A program made the position numbers and the translations under genes. Source: Orthonyx spaldingii (Eukaryota > Chordata > Aves > Passeriformes > Orthonychidae). From it: a DNA stretch of 64,000 nt. The stretch lies in contig VZTJ01000295.1 in assembly GCA_013397795.1 (NCBI GenBank), positions 1,031,813 through 1,095,812 on the forward strand, written 5' to 3'. Under the pieces are notes generated by a model. That model saw only the letters and a program-made list of their open reading frames with translations, did no database searches and was not told the DNA's origin. Positions 60,310 to 64,000 of this stretch are shown piece by piece (the first letter of the stretch is position 1; every line of letters starts with the position of its first letter).

Positions 60310-62322
60310 TTTATGACCCTGCCATTCTCTCACAGAGCTCTCTCTCCATAGACCTGTTTTCATGGTACATGCAAAGCAATTTGGAAATGGAATACAAATC
60401 CCAGTTGGTTTTCAATACACTAGATCCAGATCATTTCAGATAATGAGTTTAAAATTGATATTTTTTTAGAAGTCATGCTGTCTTAAATTTCAGGGCTTCG
60501 TGTTGTAAAAGGCTATAAGTTTAACAAAAAAACCTATTAAATTTCATAACCATACCAAGAAACAGATGAAGGAGTCAGTAGAAATCAATTCAAGTACTCT
60601 TCATATTGTGTCTGGGCAGTGCATTGTCACGTGAGTGGCAAAGAGGTAAAGGCGTTGTTCAGACAAAGCCCATAGAAAACAGCTACTGAGTTGTTGCATA
60701 TGAAATTTCCACAGCATTTATGGAGAGTTGACATAGAGAATGGATTTTTAGACTAAGCTTCTGCAGCAGAGAGTAAGTAGAATGTAAGAACATTGCTGTG
60801 GACCTAGAAAGAAGGTGTGAGAGAAACTCGGTTAATCCAAAGGTCAGTCCTTGGCCTGTAATTTTATTAGCAGGGTGCCACACCTGGAGTGGATACCCAA
60901 GTCTTATTACAACAAAGAGATCCATAAGATCCTGATGTACAGACAACAGTAAAAGCTATGGAGATGGTAATATCATTGCATACAGGGCCAGAGAAACACT
61001 GCGTTAGACACGAGCAAGGCGTTAGAAACAGTAGTGTTTACTCTTGGATGTGCTTTTCAAAATACATATTTAATGGTTAAATTGCAGGAGGGAGGTGAGT
61101 GGGGGGTAGGAATGTCGTTCCTGAATCTCCAAGAGAGTCAAAGTGCTCATACTCCCAAAACAACTGAGGGCATTCCAGTGCAGGAGGAGGGAGATGAAGT
61201 GCTGGTTCCTCACATCCAGAGCCAGACAAGGATATTGTCATCTGTAGGCACAAACCAGTAGCTTGTCTTGCACAGGGAAGGAATTCTTAACCTTAACTCT
61301 TAATGTCTCCAGAAAATGGGAGACTACTAACTAAAACAATAGTTTCAAAAGTTACAGGAACTATCTGAAATAAAGTAATTGATAGACTACTCCAGAATCA
61401 CGTATGGAACTGAAAAAGTTCAAAGGACCTCTTCTATCTGTCTATATCTATTGTACCTATCTTGTATCTCTTGTATCTATATGGGAATTAAAGTAGATGA
61501 GAGAAATGAAGTAAAACTGTAATTCTACTCTTTGTCTACTGTGAGGCAAGTGCTTTTCATATGTGGTTTGCTCTCTTTGCTCTTCCTGAGAAGAAAAAGC
61601 AGAGGGTCTTTGGATCTCATTGCAGAATCTGTGGAACCCATAATTTTGGCTATGGGCAGCTTCTGTAGGAATTGAAATTTTAGATGACTGTGATAAAGCA
61701 AATGTGGCGTGGAGGCAGGTACAGACAGCCATAATAGCAATGGATGTTCTTTCAAGCTGAGGAATTATAGTTAGTCTTATTCCCTGTTAAATGCTGAAAG
61801 ATGAAAATAAATGAGAAGGTAACTCATTATTAACTAAAAACAGTAATGAAAAGCATTTTTCCCAAATTAAGTCAGGCTGTGTTTGGGTGACTCCTCTTGT
61901 CAAACATTCTAGGCACTGTTGTAGAGAATATACTGGGATATACTCGGAGCAGAGACTTATGCACCAATGTATTAAATAACCAAAAATAGTGGTAAATCCC
62001 TTTGGACAAAATTGCCCAGAAAAACTTACAGTCGTTATAGAGGAAGGATTTAACAAAGAAAAAACCCTGTCCTTTACACCACTACATAGAGAAGATAATT
62101 TCAGATTCATAGAACCTGACAATTAAAAGACTAAATTTAATTATTTTCTTTTTTTCTACCCTAAGTGAATATGCAGTTTGCTGCCAAGAGCTTTCCTGTT
62201 TGGATGGGTGTTCTTCTCATATGTTAGTGCATATTTAGGGTGAGTTCTGATGCTGATGTTTTGAGGAAATGCCTTTAGGACATTCTTGGCACAGGTAGTT
62301 CAGAAGATTTGGACAGTAACAA
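60310..62322. other. Intergenic stretch
   Basis: No recognisable gene. A degenerate (TATC)n tract lies at about 61432-61482. Open frames up to 111 residues (61787-62122, minus) match nothing that I know. Confidence 0.5.
61432..61482. repeat. Degenerate (TATC)n microsatellite
   Basis: Imperfect TATC/TGTA-type repeats (ctatctgtctatatctattg and following bases). Confidence 0.75.
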
Positions 62323-62468
62323 CCCTGAGATTAGCTCAGTTGGGTAGAGCATGGTGCTACTAACACAATGGTTGTGAGTTTGATACCTGTGTGGGTCAGT
62401 CACTTAAGAGCTGGAAAAGATGATCATTGTAGATCCCTTCCAACTCAGAAAATTTTGTGGTTCTGTGG
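62323..62468 (+). mobile_element. tRNA-Ile/CR1-tailed SINE, TguSINE1-like, nearly full length
   Basis: The tRNA-Ile-like head (about 62323-62398) keeps the A box (TTAGCTCAGTTGGGTAGAGC), a diverged anticodon arm (GTGCTACTAACAC) and a B box (GAGTTTGATACC). The CR1-type tail (gagctggaaaagatgatc, agatcccttccaactcag, tttgtggttctgtgg) ends at about 62468. Together with the copy at 4612 it points to a songbird genome. Confidence 0.85.
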
Positions 62469-64000
62469 ATGACAGTGAATTCAGGAATGAGAGCGCCAGA
62501 AAATCAGCCTTCAGGGACCAGTAATTAGTGTCTGCGTCAGTAGGTGGTGCACAACGCCTATGGAAATGCCGGAGAACTGCTCCGCTGTTTCACTGTGTCT
62601 TCAGAACTGGCACTTGGGAAAAGTTTCATTTCATCTGAAGGTCCAGTTTCTGTAGCTTGAACACAGTAAGATACTGATAAAAAAATATTGGAATTTATTA
62701 TATATATTTCAAATGCTTGTGTTCAAAATAATATTCAAGTGTTTTATTTGTTTTGATAGTTATATTTGCCTTAATGAGAACCATCATTTCCTGAGTAGTT
62801 GGAGCGTATACATAAGCATGGAATCATGTGTAGGAAATTTTTCTCATGTAATATTGAACCACATGTTTTCCAGGAAAGGACAAATATATTCCAGCCTTAG
62901 AATATAGACATACAGTCATTTCTTTGTTTATTTTTTATTTTTATTTATTTTATTTTTTATTTGTTTACTGCGGATTGCATTCATTACACATCTGAGATTC
63001 ATGGGGGAGCCCTATAGAAAATTAGTGGATTTCTAATGAGCTCAGAATGAGGCATGAGTAAAGCCAAATGAATTAGGGGGTACTTCTGTTTGCATGTCTA
63101 ACAGCTTTATTTAAGCTTGCTAATATCTCACTGAAATTGGATATATGATTCTAATACTGTAAAACTACATCAAGTGGGTGGTAGGAAGGCAGATTCTAGG
63201 AGATCCTGTCTGAAACCACTATAAGAAAACTAATCAAAAGTCATGTCAAAAGCTGCAACTTAAACCTGAGTGGTGGAAGTGTAGATCTGTTACCTGTTAA
63301 TGTTGTTTTGTCACTCACCTGTATTAAAGGATATTTGTGCATAGCACAGTATTCATATTTTAGACTGACAAACTCAGATCCTGAAGATAATTGGCAGTGG
63401 TTTGTGTTTCTCCCCACAGGGCTGCGTGGTTACAACTGCCCCTTCTAGAACCGCGCTACATAGTTTGAGTTTCTTTTTGCTCCTTGTTGGTCACATTGAT
63501 GGTGTTCTCCTTGCCTCTAGTTTTTGCTTATTTAGGCCATATTAATGCAAAAGCACGTGCTGCAGAGAGCCCAGTGTGCTGCCAGCTGAGTGCTATAACA
63601 GGAAACAGTGTGGGTGGATACAATAAGGAATATTTGCATTGGAGACCTCAGGGGTCAGTTTAGATACAATTTGAAGCACCTACAGGAGTCTTAATTGCTG
63701 TTCATCTCCTGGGGGGATGGTGTAAAATAAGCTGATAGAGAGAATGTATTTATTGATCACACAGGTGAGGGTCATCAGTTCCACAGATTCCAGGGAGGAA
63801 AATGGGCTGAATGCTGCAGTTTACACAATTGTATCACAACCGAGCACTATATGTCAGTTGTCTCTCTACCCAGCTTTACAGAGCTTCTCCAGCAATTCTG
63901 TTTCAGCACAGTACAGCCAGGGCTTCTGCAAACTTTGCCTTTCACTTAGTTGCTCCATCTATTTTCCTTTCCTTCCAAGATTCTTTCTTGTTACATATGT
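62469..64000. other. Intergenic stretch to window end
   Basis: It contains a T-rich (TTTAT)n tract at about 62928-62962. No gene, RNA gene or mobile element is recognised. Confidence 0.5.

Noticed and set aside
1..64000. Search for PEG10 or other retroviral gag/pol-like genes, CRISPR arrays and bacterial-type operons
   Set aside because: None found. PEG10 is specific to therian mammals, and its expected position would be upstream of SGCE exon 1, outside this window.

Overview
This window is vertebrate nuclear DNA, almost certainly from a bird and probably a passerine. The evidence is: split genes with GT-AG introns; many 5'-truncated CR1 LINE ends of the avian type; and two short elements (4612-4733 and 62323-62468) that join a tRNA-Ile-like head to a CR1-type tail, the layout of the passerine SINE TguSINE1. 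The species call is inference; no database search was possible. No bacterial-type gene, CRISPR array or provirus was seen.

Two conserved genes fill most of the window and point at each other tail to tail. SGCE (epsilon-sarcoglycan) runs on the + strand. Its first exon lies upstream of the window, and ten coding exons from 3207 to 21160 encode 400 residues, the whole protein after the signal-peptide exon. CASD1 (sialic acid 9-O-acetyltransferase) runs on the - strand from a CpG island near 53 kb to a stop codon at 27041-27043. Seventeen complete coding exons and the tail of exon 1 are visible; the rest of exon 1, including the start codon, falls in a 590-base run of N (53040-53629). All splice phases agree in both genes and neither contains a frameshift or premature stop, so both look intact. 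The same convergent SGCE-CASD1 arrangement is known from mammals.

Layout: 1-3206 SGCE intron 1; 3207-21160 SGCE coding exons; 21161 to about 22030 SGCE 3' UTR; about 22030-25010 intergenic, with a three-copy 48-bp tandem repeat and a CR1 fragment; about 25010-27040 probable CASD1 3' UTR, with two Pumilio-type motifs and an odd CpG-rich patch; 27041-53039 CASD1 coding exons; about 52740-53990 CpG island and promoter, broken by the gap; 54000-64000 intergenic, with CR1 fragments, a well-folded tRNA-Asn(GTT) gene at 59221-59294 and a nearly full-length SINE.

The genes act in different processes: SGCE is a membrane part of the sarcoglycan complex, and CASD1 modifies sialic acids in the Golgi. 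I see no sign that they work together. I did not find a wholly new biological system. The best leads are the exon lost in the gap, the tRNA-Asn gene with an unusual D-loop beside a CR1 tail, the young 48-bp repeat, the weak homopolymer-flanked splice acceptor of CASD1 exon 17 and the CpG patch in the CASD1 3' UTR.
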